From Pseudomonas amygdali (lineage in GTDB: Bacteria > Pseudomonadota > Gammaproteobacteria > Pseudomonadales > Pseudomonadaceae), in contig NZ_LKBW01000299.1 of the NCBI RefSeq assembly GCF_002699855.1, positions 19,834-83,833 of the forward strand: a stretch of DNA of 64,000 nucleotides. The letters are read 5' to 3'. The notes below the pieces were generated by a model, which ran no database searches, had not been told where the DNA came from, and was given only the letters and a program-made list of their open reading frames with translations. Of this stretch, positions 36,867-44,403 are shown in pieces. Each line of letters begins with the position of its first letter. The stretch's first letter is position 1. The translations under genes were made by a program, and so were the position numbers.

Positions 36867-37211
36867 CTCTATGCTCTTTTTTGTTTTTCGGGTGGCCTGT
36901 TGTTGTTTTTGGCGACCTGGCCCTTTACTGCTTTTTTGAGCGGTCCGCATGCGGGACCAAGAGCAAACGTATTTTTTTGAGCGCTGATCAAGCTTTCATC
37001 ATGTGATCCACCAGTTCGGGAGCTGCCTCGGGGCAGTTTTGTTATTCTCTGTCTGGCTGCAGAACGACTTGCAACGCAAGCAGTTCAGAAAAGCTGTCCA
37101 CTTCAAAAAAATCTGTTAGCTACGTCTCTGTCCGTGTTGTTCTTGTTGTGTCAGAGCCGGTACGTGTTGTTTTTATTGGGTTGCTGCGTGTTTTTATTTT
37201 TGTTGTACAAA

Positions 37212-37234
37212 GGATATAGCAGGACCCGTGCCAG
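37212..37234 (-). promoter_or_regulatory. Sigma54 (RpoN) promoter of the sRNA
   Basis: On the minus strand CTGGCACGGGTCCTGCTATA has the diagnostic GG-N10-GC spacing (GG opposite 37231-37232, GC opposite 37219-37220), close to the consensus TGGCACG-N4-TTGCW. It predicts a start near 37207. Confidence 0.85.
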
Positions 37235-37316
37235 TTTTTTAAAAGCCCCGTAATACCGGGAGCTGAACGTCTTTTTCGGGCATCGGGCCATCTGATTCAG
37301 TTGCCGAGTGTTTCTG

Positions 37317-37387
37317 TGTTACCCGTTTGTCTCGACTGTACGCGGGGCAGGGTAACACTGTGTGACAAGTTGTCGCACCCTGTTACC
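37317..37387 (-). promoter_or_regulatory. Upstream activator half-sites, CbrB candidate
   Basis: Seven-base half-sites TGTTACC (37317-37323), GGTAACA (37351-37357) and TGTTACC (37381-37387) alternate in orientation with gaps of 27 and 23 nt. They lie about 85-155 nt upstream of the sigma54 elements, the usual place for an enhancer-binding protein. CbrB is the known activator of Crc-family RNAs and binds TGTTAC-type dyads as I remember them, so CbrB is the probable protein. Confidence 0.6.
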
Positions 37388-37402
37388 GACAGGTGATAGT
37401 CG

Positions 37403-38302
37403 TTACGCAGACAGCCGGGCCCTGGCCACGCGCGAGCCATTGCTGCGTTGCAGTACGCCGCAGATGCGCTGGCCTGCGGCGATGACCTGGTCCAGATCTA
37501 CCCCGGTTTCAATACCCATGCCCTGCAACATGTACTGCACGTCCTCAGTGGCAACATTGCCGCTGGCACCCTTGGCGTACGGGCAGCCGCCCAGGCCTGC
37601 CACGGAACTGTCGAAGACCTGGATACCTTCCTCCAGGCTGGCGTAGATATTCACCAGCGCCTGACCGTAAGTGTCGTGGAAGTGCCCGGCAAGCTTGCCT
37701 CGCGGGATCTGCGCAGAGACGGCGTTGAACAGCGCTCGCGTGGCCCCCGGCGTGCCGGTGCCGATGGTGTCGCCCAGCGAAACTTCATAGCAACCCATCG
37801 CGTAGAGTTCGTTGGCGACGGCTGCGACCTGCTGCGGCGAGACACTGCCCTCATAAGGGCAGCCCAACACGCACGACACATAACCCCGAACCTGCACACC
37901 ATGCATCTGCGCCGCCGCCATGATGGGCGCAAAGCGCTCCAGGCTTTCGCTGATCGAGCAATTGAGGTTACGCCGGGAGAACCCTTCGGTTGCCGCTGCA
38001 AACACCGCGACCTCTCTGACGCCGGCCGCCAACGCATCTTCGAACCCGCGCAGGTTGGGTGCCAGGGCAGAGTAGATAACGCCTGCACGCCGCTGGATAT
38101 TTTCGAACACCTGGGCGGAGCCAGCCATCTGCGGCACCCATTTGGCCGATACAAAGCTGCCGACTTCAATGTGGCTCAGTCCGGCTGCCGTCAGGTCATC
38201 CACCAAGCGCACCTTGTCGTCGATACTGATCGGTTGTGCTTCATTCTGCAGGCCGTCACGCGGGCCGACTTCAACGATATTTACCTTTTGTGGAAGAGAC
38301 AT
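37403..38302 (-). CDS. liuE: Hydroxymethylglutaryl-CoA lyase LiuE/MvaB
   Basis: 299-residue TIM-barrel lyase that splits HMG-CoA into acetyl-CoA and acetoacetate, the last step of leucine degradation. The N-terminal EVGPRDGLQNE metal-binding motif, the FHDTYGQAL segment and the active-site cysteine signature GLGGCPYAKGASGN are all intact. It begins 18 nt after liuR and is co-transcribed with it. This is unlike the liuRABCDE order reported in P. aeruginosa, where the lyase is last. The sRNA enhancer region starts right at its 3' end. Confidence 0.96.
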   Translation of the reverse strand: MSLPQKVNIVEVGPRDGLQNEAQPISIDDKVRLVDDLTAAGLSHIEVGSFVSAKWVPQMAGSAQVFENIQRRAGVIYSALAPNLRGFEDALAAGVREVAVFAAATEGFSRRNLNCSISESLERFAPIMAAAQMHGVQVRGYVSCVLGCPYEGSVSPQQVAAVANELYAMGCYEVSLGDTIGTGTPGATRALFNAVSAQIPRGKLAGHFHDTYGQALVNIYASLEEGIQVFDSSVAGLGGCPYAKGASGNVATEDVQYMLQGMGIETGVDLDQVIAAGQRICGVLQRSNGSRVARARLSA

Positions 38303-38320
38303 GGCAGTGCCTTTTGGTGG

Positions 38321-38713
38321 TCAGTGTGAAGTGGCAGCAGTTTTATCGAGCGCAGTCCGGCAACGCTCTTCGGCGGTGTCCAGCTCCAGTTGCATTTGCC
38401 GGATGTCCAGCAATTGTTGTTCGAGCTGTTCACGGCGCTCGGCGATCTTGCCGAGCATGGTCTGCAACTGCTTCTGGTTGTCACCGGCAGGGTCGTACAG
38501 CGAGATTAGTTCCTTGCATTCAGCCAGCGAAAAACCAATGCGTTTGCCGCGCAGGATCAGTTTCAGGGTGACTTTGTCACGGGCGGTGTAGATGCGCTCC
38601 AGTCCCTTGCGTTCAGGGCTGAGCATGCCTTGCTCTTCGTAAAAGCGGATCGCGCGGCTGGTGATATCCAGCTCACGGGCGAGCTCGGAAATGCTGTAGG
38701 TCTGACTGCTCAT
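38321..38713 (-). CDS. liuR: MerR-family transcriptional regulator LiuR
   Basis: 130-residue MerR-type regulator. The N-terminal winged helix reads YSISELARELDITSRAIRFYEEQGML, followed by a dimerisation coiled coil (about 75-115). LiuR controls leucine and isovalerate catabolism. I favour ATG 38713, which starts near the homology; GTG 38740 is possible and would add nine residues. A 16-bp LiuR-type operator lies 44 nt upstream, suggesting autoregulation of liuR-liuE. Confidence 0.92.
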   Translation of the reverse strand: MSSQTYSISELARELDITSRAIRFYEEQGMLSPERKGLERIYTARDKVTLKLILRGKRIGFSLAECKELISLYDPAGDNQKQLQTMLGKIAERREQLEQQLLDIRQMQLELDTAEERCRTALDKTAATSH

Positions 38714-38756
38714 GGTGTCGCTCAACGAGATATTCAGCACTCAACCTACGGCGTGC

Positions 38757-38772
38757 TTTACGTAAGCGTCAA
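38757..38772 (-). promoter_or_regulatory. LiuR operator upstream of liuR
   Basis: TTTACGTAAGCGTCAA, an imperfect 16-bp dyad, has the same length and arm structure as the liuA site at 36712-36727 (TTTACG and CGT-AA arms). Position 44 nt before liuR points to autoregulation. On the minus strand it reads TTGACGCTTACGTAAA. Confidence 0.65.
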
Positions 38773-38878
38773 GCAGAAGTCGTGTTGTCAAGGCGCGCCA
38801 AGCCGCGCCTGCCAAATTAGAAACGACTTTAACAAATTTAAATATTTAATTTAAAAACAATGGCTTGGTGTTTTTATC

Positions 38879-39771
38879 TCATGCTTTCTCGAGGCTTTGT
38901 TCCTGCGCCACGACCCGCTGTGAAAGCTCGATGATCTGTTCGCGCATCCAGCGGTTGGCTGGGGCCTGATCAGTGCTTTCATGCCAGTACAGATGGGTTT
39001 CGACCGAAGGCACATCGTTGACCGGTAAGTGGACATAGTGCAAATCCTTACGGCGGGCGAAGCGTTCAGGTATGGTCATGACCATATCAGTCTGCTGCAG
39101 GACCTGTGTCGCCATCAGGTAATGCTGCGAGCGCAACGCAATCCTGCGCTGAATACCCATCTTGCCCAACGCCAGGTCCACGTGCCCCAGTCCGCTACGC
39201 CGACTGGAAATATGGATGTGTGCCTGGCTCATGTAATCATCCAGCGTCAACGTGGCCTTGTTCGCCAGCGGATGCGCCTTGCGCATGCCGCACACATAGC
39301 GGTCTTCCAGCAGCTTGACGTGGCGAACCTGCGGGTCGGTATTGAGCGGTGCATCCACGGCGAAGTCGAGGCGCCCGGCAGCCAGCTCCTTGGTGGTTTC
39401 CCGCCGCTTGGACAGAAAGCTCTCGATCGTCACGGCAGGATCACGGCCTCGGTCAGGTCGGTCATGCTGATGCGGTAGTTCTTGTTGGCCTGCAACGGGT
39501 TGAATATACGGCTTTCCTGCACCGAAACCCTGAGCAATGAGAGTGCATTGCGCACCGGGCCGATGATGTTCTGTGCCATCGGTGTCGGCACCATGCCTTG
39601 AGCCGTTCGCACAAACAGCGGGTCGTTGAAGGTCTCTCGCAGCCGCGCCAGGGCGTTGGACACCGCAGGCTGGGTAATGCCGACGATCTGCCCGGCCCGG
39701 GTCAGATTGGCTTCGGTGTAGATGGCGTCGAAGACAATGAAAAGATTGAGATCGACCTTGCTCAGGTTCAT
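38879..39771 (-). pseudogene. LysR-family regulator with an internal deletion and frame shift
   Basis: The first part (39430-39771) is a normal LysR DNA-binding region (VDLNLFIVFDAIY ... GITQPAVSNALARLR) reaching the substrate-domain start MTDLTEAVILP, then a stop. The second part (38879-39433) begins in another frame at VTIESFLSKRR and continues to a normal LysR end. LysR proteins of this group have about a dozen residues between these points (the PLLxxLRxxAP-like segment), and they are absent here. So roughly 35-40 nt, not a multiple of three, were lost at about 39432. The 4-nt overlap mimics two coupled genes. It is divergent from the acyl-CoA dehydrogenase it probably once controlled. Confidence 0.82.
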
Positions 39772-39954
39772 TGATGGGCGCCTCGTGCTGTTATTTTGAT
39801 TCGCTGTTCGGCAGGCTGGGGACGCCGCAGCGGTGATGGATCATATATCGGTTATGAATGTTTATACACGCCGAGAATAGATTAGATAAATGTACGGCGT
39901 TTCTCTAGCATCAGGATCATGCATTCGACACCCTGATCGAGAAGGTAGTGGCCC

Positions 39955-41184
39955 ATGGATTTCGCGTATTCCCCGAAGGTGCAGGCATTGCGTGAGCGCG
40001 TCACCGCGTTCATGGATGCATACGTTTATCCGGCCGAGCCGGTTTTCGAACAGCAAGTGGCCGAAGGCGACCGCTGGCAGCCCACCGCGATCATGGAAGA
40101 ACTGAAAGCCCGTGCAAGAGCCGAGGGGTTGTGGAATCTGTTTTTGCCGGAGTCTGCGCTGGGTGCCGGCCTGAGCAATCTGGAATACGCGCCGCTGGCG
40201 GAAATCATGGGGCGTTCGATGCTGGGCCCCGAGCCGTTCAATTGCTCTGCGCCTGACACCGGCAACATGGAGGTGCTGGTTCGCTATGCCAGCGAGGAAC
40301 AGAAAGCCCGCTGGCTGGAACCGTTGCTGCGCGGCGAAATTCGTTCTGCTTTTGCCATGACCGAGCCCGACGTGGCGTCATCGGACGCCACCAATATGGC
40401 CGCGCGCGCCGAGCGCGATGGTGATGAATGGGTGATCAATGGCCGCAAGTGGTGGACTTCCGGTGCCTGCGACCCGCGCTGCAAAATCCTGATTTTCATG
40501 GGCCTGAGCAATCCTGACGGGCCGCGCCATCAGCAACACTCGATGATTCTGGTCCCGGTCGACACGCCGGGCGTGAAGATTGTCAGGCCGCTGCCTGTGT
40601 TCGGCTACGACGACGCGCCCCACGGGCATGCCGAAGTGGTGTTCGATAACGTCCGGGTGCCGTTTGAAAACGTCTTGCTGGGTGAGGGGCGCGGCTTTGA
40701 AATCGCTCAAGGCCGGTTGGGACCAGGCCGCATTCACCACTGCATGCGCTCCATCGGTATGGCTGAGCGGGCACTTGAGCTGATGTGCAGGCGCTCCGTA
40801 GACCGGGTTGCCTTCGGCAAACCGCTGGCCAGGCTGGGGGGCAATATCGACAGGATTGCCGATTCGCGCATGGAGATCGATATGGCCCGTCTGCTGACCC
40901 TGAAGGCTGCCTACATGATGGATACAGCAGGCAACAAGGTCGCCAGAAGCGAAATCGCGCAGATCAAGGTGGTAGCGCCGAACGTGGCGCTGAAGGTCAT
41001 CGATCGGGCGATCCAGATGCACGGCGGGGCGGGTGTTTCCAATGATTTCCCCTTGGCCTATATGTACGCCATGCAGCGCACACTGCGTCTGGCAGACGGC
41101 CCGGATGAAGTACACCGCGCCGCTATCGGCAAGTATGAACTGGGCAAATACCTGCCGGCAGACAGGGAGCGCAGCCAGTCCTGA
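39955..41184 (+). CDS. ACAD11-like acyl-CoA dehydrogenase
   Basis: 409-residue flavoprotein of the long ACAD10/11-like branch. [15 protein letters not shown] is the FAD/substrate loop, [15 protein letters not shown] follows, and [19 protein letters not shown] is the C-terminal family motif. Relatives act on longer or 4-hydroxy acyl chains, often with an APH-fold kinase; such a kinase is encoded at 15032-16099, though not adjacent. The start follows GAGAAGG. Divergent from the broken LysR gene, so expression may have become constitutive or lost its inducer response. Confidence 0.92.
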   Translation: MDFAYSPKVQALRERVTAFMDAYVYPAEPVFEQQVAEGDRWQPTAIMEELKARARAEGLWNLFLPESALGAGLSNLEYAPLAEIMGRSMLGPEPFNCSAPDTGNMEVLVRYASEEQKARWLEPLLRGEIRSAFAMTEPDVASSDATNMAARAERDGDEWVINGRKWWTSGACDPRCKILIFMGLSNPDGPRHQQHSMILVPVDTPGVKIVRPLPVFGYDDAPHGHAEVVFDNVRVPFENVLLGEGRGFEIAQGRLGPGRIHHCMRSIGMAERALELMCRRSVDRVAFGKPLARLGGNIDRIADSRMEIDMARLLTLKAAYMMDTAGNKVARSEIAQIKVVAPNVALKVIDRAIQMHGGAGVSNDFPLAYMYAMQRTLRLADGPDEVHRAAIGKYELGKYLPADRERSQS

Positions 41185-41210
41185 GCCGGTAGCCGATAAC
41201 TGCGCCCAGG

Positions 41211-42548
41211 CTACTGCACCCAGACTTCGACCCGACGGTTCTTGATTCGGCCGTCATCGATGTCATTGGTAGCTACCGGCATCTCATCCCCCAGGCCGAC
41301 GATGTCGCGAAATGTCACGCCGCTTTTCAGCAGCTCACGGCGCACCGCCATGGCGCGCAGCCTTGAGAGCAGGGCTGCGCGAGCCGGATCGCTTTTGGCA
41401 TCACCAAAGCCGACCAGCGTGACATGTTGATTGAGCTGGTTGCTGGTTTTCAGGTACTCCGCCACCCGCTTGAGGTCCTGCTGCGCCTTGTTATCCAGCT
41501 TCGCACTGCCCTGGGCAAAGCGAAAATTGACCGACAGCCGTTCGGCCTTGCGCGCCAGCGCCTGATAATCCGCAGGCATCTGCGCGGTAGGCTGCACCTT
41601 GAGTGCCTGCACGGTCTGCGCGACGATGGCCTGACCCTCGGCGCTTTGCGCGAAACGGACCAGCGCCTGCGCCCAGCGTTGATGAGCTGAGGTAGGCACA
41701 TAAAAGTAGAGCCGTCGCGACAGAGGATAGTCTTCGGTGGCAATAAGACTGACAGTCGGGAGCATGGGTCTGGAATCACCATCGGCAATGGCCACCGCTT
41801 TGGCATGCCTGATGGACGGTAGCCCGATAAAACCGATGCCATTGATGTCCTTGCTGACCTCGTCGGAGAGCTGCTCGCTGGATTCAAAGCGCGCGGCTGT
41901 GCCGGACAGGTTCTTGCCGTACTTTACAAGTATCAGGTCCTTGAACGTTTCGTAGGTGCCGGACTTCTCATCGCGAACATAAAGATGAATGGCTCCCGGA
42001 TTTTCGCCCACTTCTGCCCAGTCCCTGACTTCCCCGCTGAAAATGCGCGCCAGCTGCAGCGTATCCAGCTGTCTGACCGGATTGCCTGGATGCAGAATCA
42101 CAGCAACGCCATCGATGGCAATGGTTTGCTCGCTTGCTGCGCTTTTCAGGTCGCCCAGGCCAGCCAGGTCCTTGGCTTCCTGATCCTTGATAGGTCGTGA
42201 AGAGGTGGCAATATCGGCGTTACCTGCTTTGAGCGCAGTAAACCCGGTGCCTGAACCATGTGCGGCGATTTCGATACTGACCGTCTGCCCTGCGGCGGTA
42301 GTGCCGACGACGCGCTGTTCATTCATGACATTGCCGGCAACAGTCTGCACTGATTGCAGGCCTTGCTGGCGCATCAACCCTTCAGCCAGTGCGGGGCCCA
42401 ATTGGGCATTGATGGTATTTGAGCCTTGAATGCGCAAGGCCGGTATTTCACCCGCGGGCAGCGGCAGTGCCGCCAGCGCAAGGGCGGGCAGGGTGGCGCT
42501 CGACAGAGTCAGCGCCGTTAGCAAAGCGCGCAACATCGGCGTCAACAT
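41211..42548 (-). CDS. Exported phosphate-binding (PstS-like) domain fused to an OmpA domain
   Basis: 445-residue envelope protein. A signal peptide (about 1-27) is followed by a PstS-type substrate-binding domain (about 38-315, with RIQGSNTINAQLGPALAE and the GSGTGFTALKAGNADIATSSRP phosphate-loop pattern). A C-terminal OmpA domain (about 330-445, NFRFAQGSAKLDNKAQQDL ... RIKNRRVEVWVQ) binds peptidoglycan. No pst transport genes are adjacent, so it is not a simple phosphate uptake protein. An anchored anion sensor or scavenger is possible. It stands alone between the acyl-CoA dehydrogenase and xthA, convergent with the former. Confidence 0.9.
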   Translation of the reverse strand: MLTPMLRALLTALTLSSATLPALALAALPLPAGEIPALRIQGSNTINAQLGPALAEGLMRQQGLQSVQTVAGNVMNEQRVVGTTAAGQTVSIEIAAHGSGTGFTALKAGNADIATSSRPIKDQEAKDLAGLGDLKSAASEQTIAIDGVAVILHPGNPVRQLDTLQLARIFSGEVRDWAEVGENPGAIHLYVRDEKSGTYETFKDLILVKYGKNLSGTAARFESSEQLSDEVSKDINGIGFIGLPSIRHAKAVAIADGDSRPMLPTVSLIATEDYPLSRRLYFYVPTSAHQRWAQALVRFAQSAEGQAIVAQTVQALKVQPTAQMPADYQALARKAERLSVNFRFAQGSAKLDNKAQQDLKRVAEYLKTSNQLNQHVTLVGFGDAKSDPARAALLSRLRAMAVRRELLKSGVTFRDIVGLGDEMPVATNDIDDGRIKNRRVEVWVQ

Positions 42549-42668
42549 GAGTCACGGGAGGGTGCCGGGAGAATAAGACAGAAAGATTTCCGGAGTATGA
42601 CGATTGCTCGACCACTGCGCGCGCGACCCGTTTATGCATAAAGCCGGATCGCACGATAGGGCGCTTTT

Positions 42669-43481
42669 TCAGTTCAGTTCCAGCCAGATCGGCGCATGGT
42701 CCGACGGCTTTTCCATGCCGCGCAAATCGTAGTCCACCCCGGCCGCCTTGATGCGTGGCTGCAGGCCGGTGGAGGTCATGATCAGGTCAATGCGCAGGCC
42801 GCGCTTGGGTTCGTCTTCGAAGCCGCGGCTGCGATAGTCAAACCAGCTGAATCGGTCGATGACTTCAGGGTACAGATGACGGAAGCTGTCCACCAGGCCC
42901 CAGTTTTTCAAGCGTTCCATCCACTCGCGCTCTTCGGGGAGAAAGCTGCACTTGCCGGTCTTCAGCCAGCGCTTGGCGTTGTCGGCACCGATGCCGATGT
43001 CGCAGTCCTGCGGAGAAATGTTTACGTCACCCATCACGATAAGCGGCTGCTCGTTGCTGAAATGGCTCTCCAGCAAGGTCTGCAGATTCTCGTAAAAACG
43101 CTGTTTGGCTGGAAATTTGGTCGGGTGATCACGGCTCTCGCCCTGCGGAAAGTAGCCATTCATGATGGTGACCGGCTGCCCATTGCTGTCGGCATAAGTG
43201 CCCCAGATGAAGCGCTTCTGCGATTCCTCGTCGTCGCCTTCAAAACCCTTGTGCAGGGCCAGCGGAGGATTGCGTGATAGCAGGGCAACACCGTAATGGC
43301 CTTTCTGACCGTGGAAATGCACATGATAGCCCAGCGCTTCGACTTCCGCGTGGGGGAACTGCTCGTCAGAAACCTTGGTTTCCTGAAGGCCGATTACGTC
43401 AGGCTGGTGTTTGTCGATCAGCGCCGCCAACTGATGAGGTCGAGCGCGCAGACCATTGATGTTGAACGAGACGATTTTCAT
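42669..43481 (-). CDS. xthA: Exodeoxyribonuclease III XthA
   Basis: 270-residue AP endonuclease/3'-exonuclease of base-excision repair. Family motifs are [26 protein letters not shown] (metal-binding Glu), [15 protein letters not shown], and the catalytic His in [12 protein letters not shown]. The start at 43481 gives the usual N-terminus; the frame runs 40 codons further upstream without homology. Divergent from the GNAT gene. A single-gene unit. Confidence 0.96.
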   Translation of the reverse strand: MKIVSFNINGLRARPHQLAALIDKHQPDVIGLQETKVSDEQFPHAEVEALGYHVHFHGQKGHYGVALLSRNPPLALHKGFEGDDEESQKRFIWGTYADSNGQPVTIMNGYFPQGESRDHPTKFPAKQRFYENLQTLLESHFSNEQPLIVMGDVNISPQDCDIGIGADNAKRWLKTGKCSFLPEEREWMERLKNWGLVDSFRHLYPEVIDRFSWFDYRSRGFEDEPKRGLRIDLIMTSTGLQPRIKAAGVDYDLRGMEKPSDHAPIWLELN

Positions 43482-43672
43482 AAAACGGCGGTCCTGAGCA
43501 AAAACAAACAGCGATGCTAGCTGACCTGTGGTTTCAGGACCAGCACCGTGTAAGGCACCGCGCAAACACAGGCCCGGACAAATCGTTGGAACTGTTATCA
43601 AGTGCCATCACTCGAAAGCCTGCTTGCCAAAACTGCTGCGCCAGACGCAGTTCCGTTAACACGAGGCCCTTT

Positions 43673-44344
43673 ATGTCCCTACCTGCTGCCATCACGGGTG
43701 AAGTTCGTCAACTCGACAGTGGTTATTCCCGTGAAACCCGCTCCTTGCTGTTCAGGGCCTATCGGCACGATCCGACGTTCGCCTATCTGTTCAATGCCGA
43801 GCGCGAGGGATATGAGCAACGCGTATTGGCGACCATTCGCCAACTGGTCAAACAACACTTCCTGCAAGACCAGCCTGCACTCGGTCTGTTTCTGCAGGAT
43901 CGGCTGGTCGGCGTAGCGCTGATCGCGCCACCGCAACGTCGTCTGGGCGTCACTGAAAGCTGGGCCTGGCGTCTGCGCATGGTAATGGACACCGGCCTTG
44001 GTTGCACCCAGCGTTATCTGGCTTATTACAACGCGGTGCTGGCCTGTGTTCCGTCCGAAACCGTGCATGTGCTGCCGTTGATAGGCCTGGATCCGGAATT
44101 TCAGGGTCAGAAGCTGGGGCAGGATTTGAGCGAACAACTGCTTGGGGCGTTGCACGATTGGTGCGCGGTGGATGAGCACTCTCAGGGCATCGTCGTAGAC
44201 ACGGGAAATCCTCGTTATCTCGAGTTCTATAAGCGTCAAGGCTATGAGGAAATCGGCGAGATTGCGGTAGGACCTGTCCGAGAGCACGTGTTTTTTCACC
44301 CCAATCCTCAGGTTTCACTGCCGGTGCCTGACGTAACGGTCTGA
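43673..44344 (+). CDS. GNAT family N-acetyltransferase
   Basis: 223-residue acetyltransferase. The acetyl-CoA-binding motif lies in LIGLDPEFQGQKLGQDLSEQLL, followed by VDTGNPRYLEFYKRQGYEEIGE, the typical GNAT C-terminal strand-helix pair. Start at 43673 has GAGG 7 nt upstream; the frame opens earlier without homology. The substrate is not identifiable. It lies between xthA and tamA with a 59-nt gap to the latter, so read-through into tamAB is possible. Confidence 0.9.
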   Translation: MSLPAAITGEVRQLDSGYSRETRSLLFRAYRHDPTFAYLFNAEREGYEQRVLATIRQLVKQHFLQDQPALGLFLQDRLVGVALIAPPQRRLGVTESWAWRLRMVMDTGLGCTQRYLAYYNAVLACVPSETVHVLPLIGLDPEFQGQKLGQDLSEQLLGALHDWCAVDEHSQGIVVDTGNPRYLEFYKRQGYEEIGEIAVGPVREHVFFHPNPQVSLPVPDVTV

Positions 44345-44403
44345 ATCTCCGACAATTCGTGGGCTTCCAGTGCGGCCCGTCGATCGTGTTAGCATCTACG
44401 CCC

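Larger units (their letters stand above)
36805..37207 (-). ncRNA. crcX: CrcX/CrcY/CrcZ-family small RNA (Hfq/Crc decoy)
   Basis: An untranslated RNA of about 400 nt on the minus strand between liuE and liuA. Evidence: a sigma54 -24/-12 promoter; a predicted 5' end close to ACAACAAAAATAAAAA, similar to the CrcZ start as I recall it; six A-rich Hfq/Crc-type clusters (opposite 37191-37206, 37165-37177, 37135-37150, 37036-37046, 36899-36910 and 36876-36889); and a 10-bp terminator hairpin at 36810-36833. Family RNAs are about 370-410 nt, are made by CbrB with RpoN, and sequester Hfq/Crc to relieve catabolite repression. CrcX is the P. syringae-specific member, and P. putida crcY lies beside the HMG-CoA lyase gene, so the subfamily name is uncertain. 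Both ends are estimates. Confidence 0.85.

Noticed and set aside
36657..36950. A 98-residue N-terminal extension of LiuA rich in ETYLETYLE
   Set aside because: The extension is translated from the promoter, the sRNA terminator and the 12-bp tandem repeat; acyl-CoA dehydrogenase homology begins at ATG 36656 with its own ribosome binding site.
38879..39771. Two coupled genes, a short DNA-binding protein and a short substrate-binding protein
   Set aside because: The halves are the two ends of one LysR protein with a missing internal segment and a frame change at the junction.
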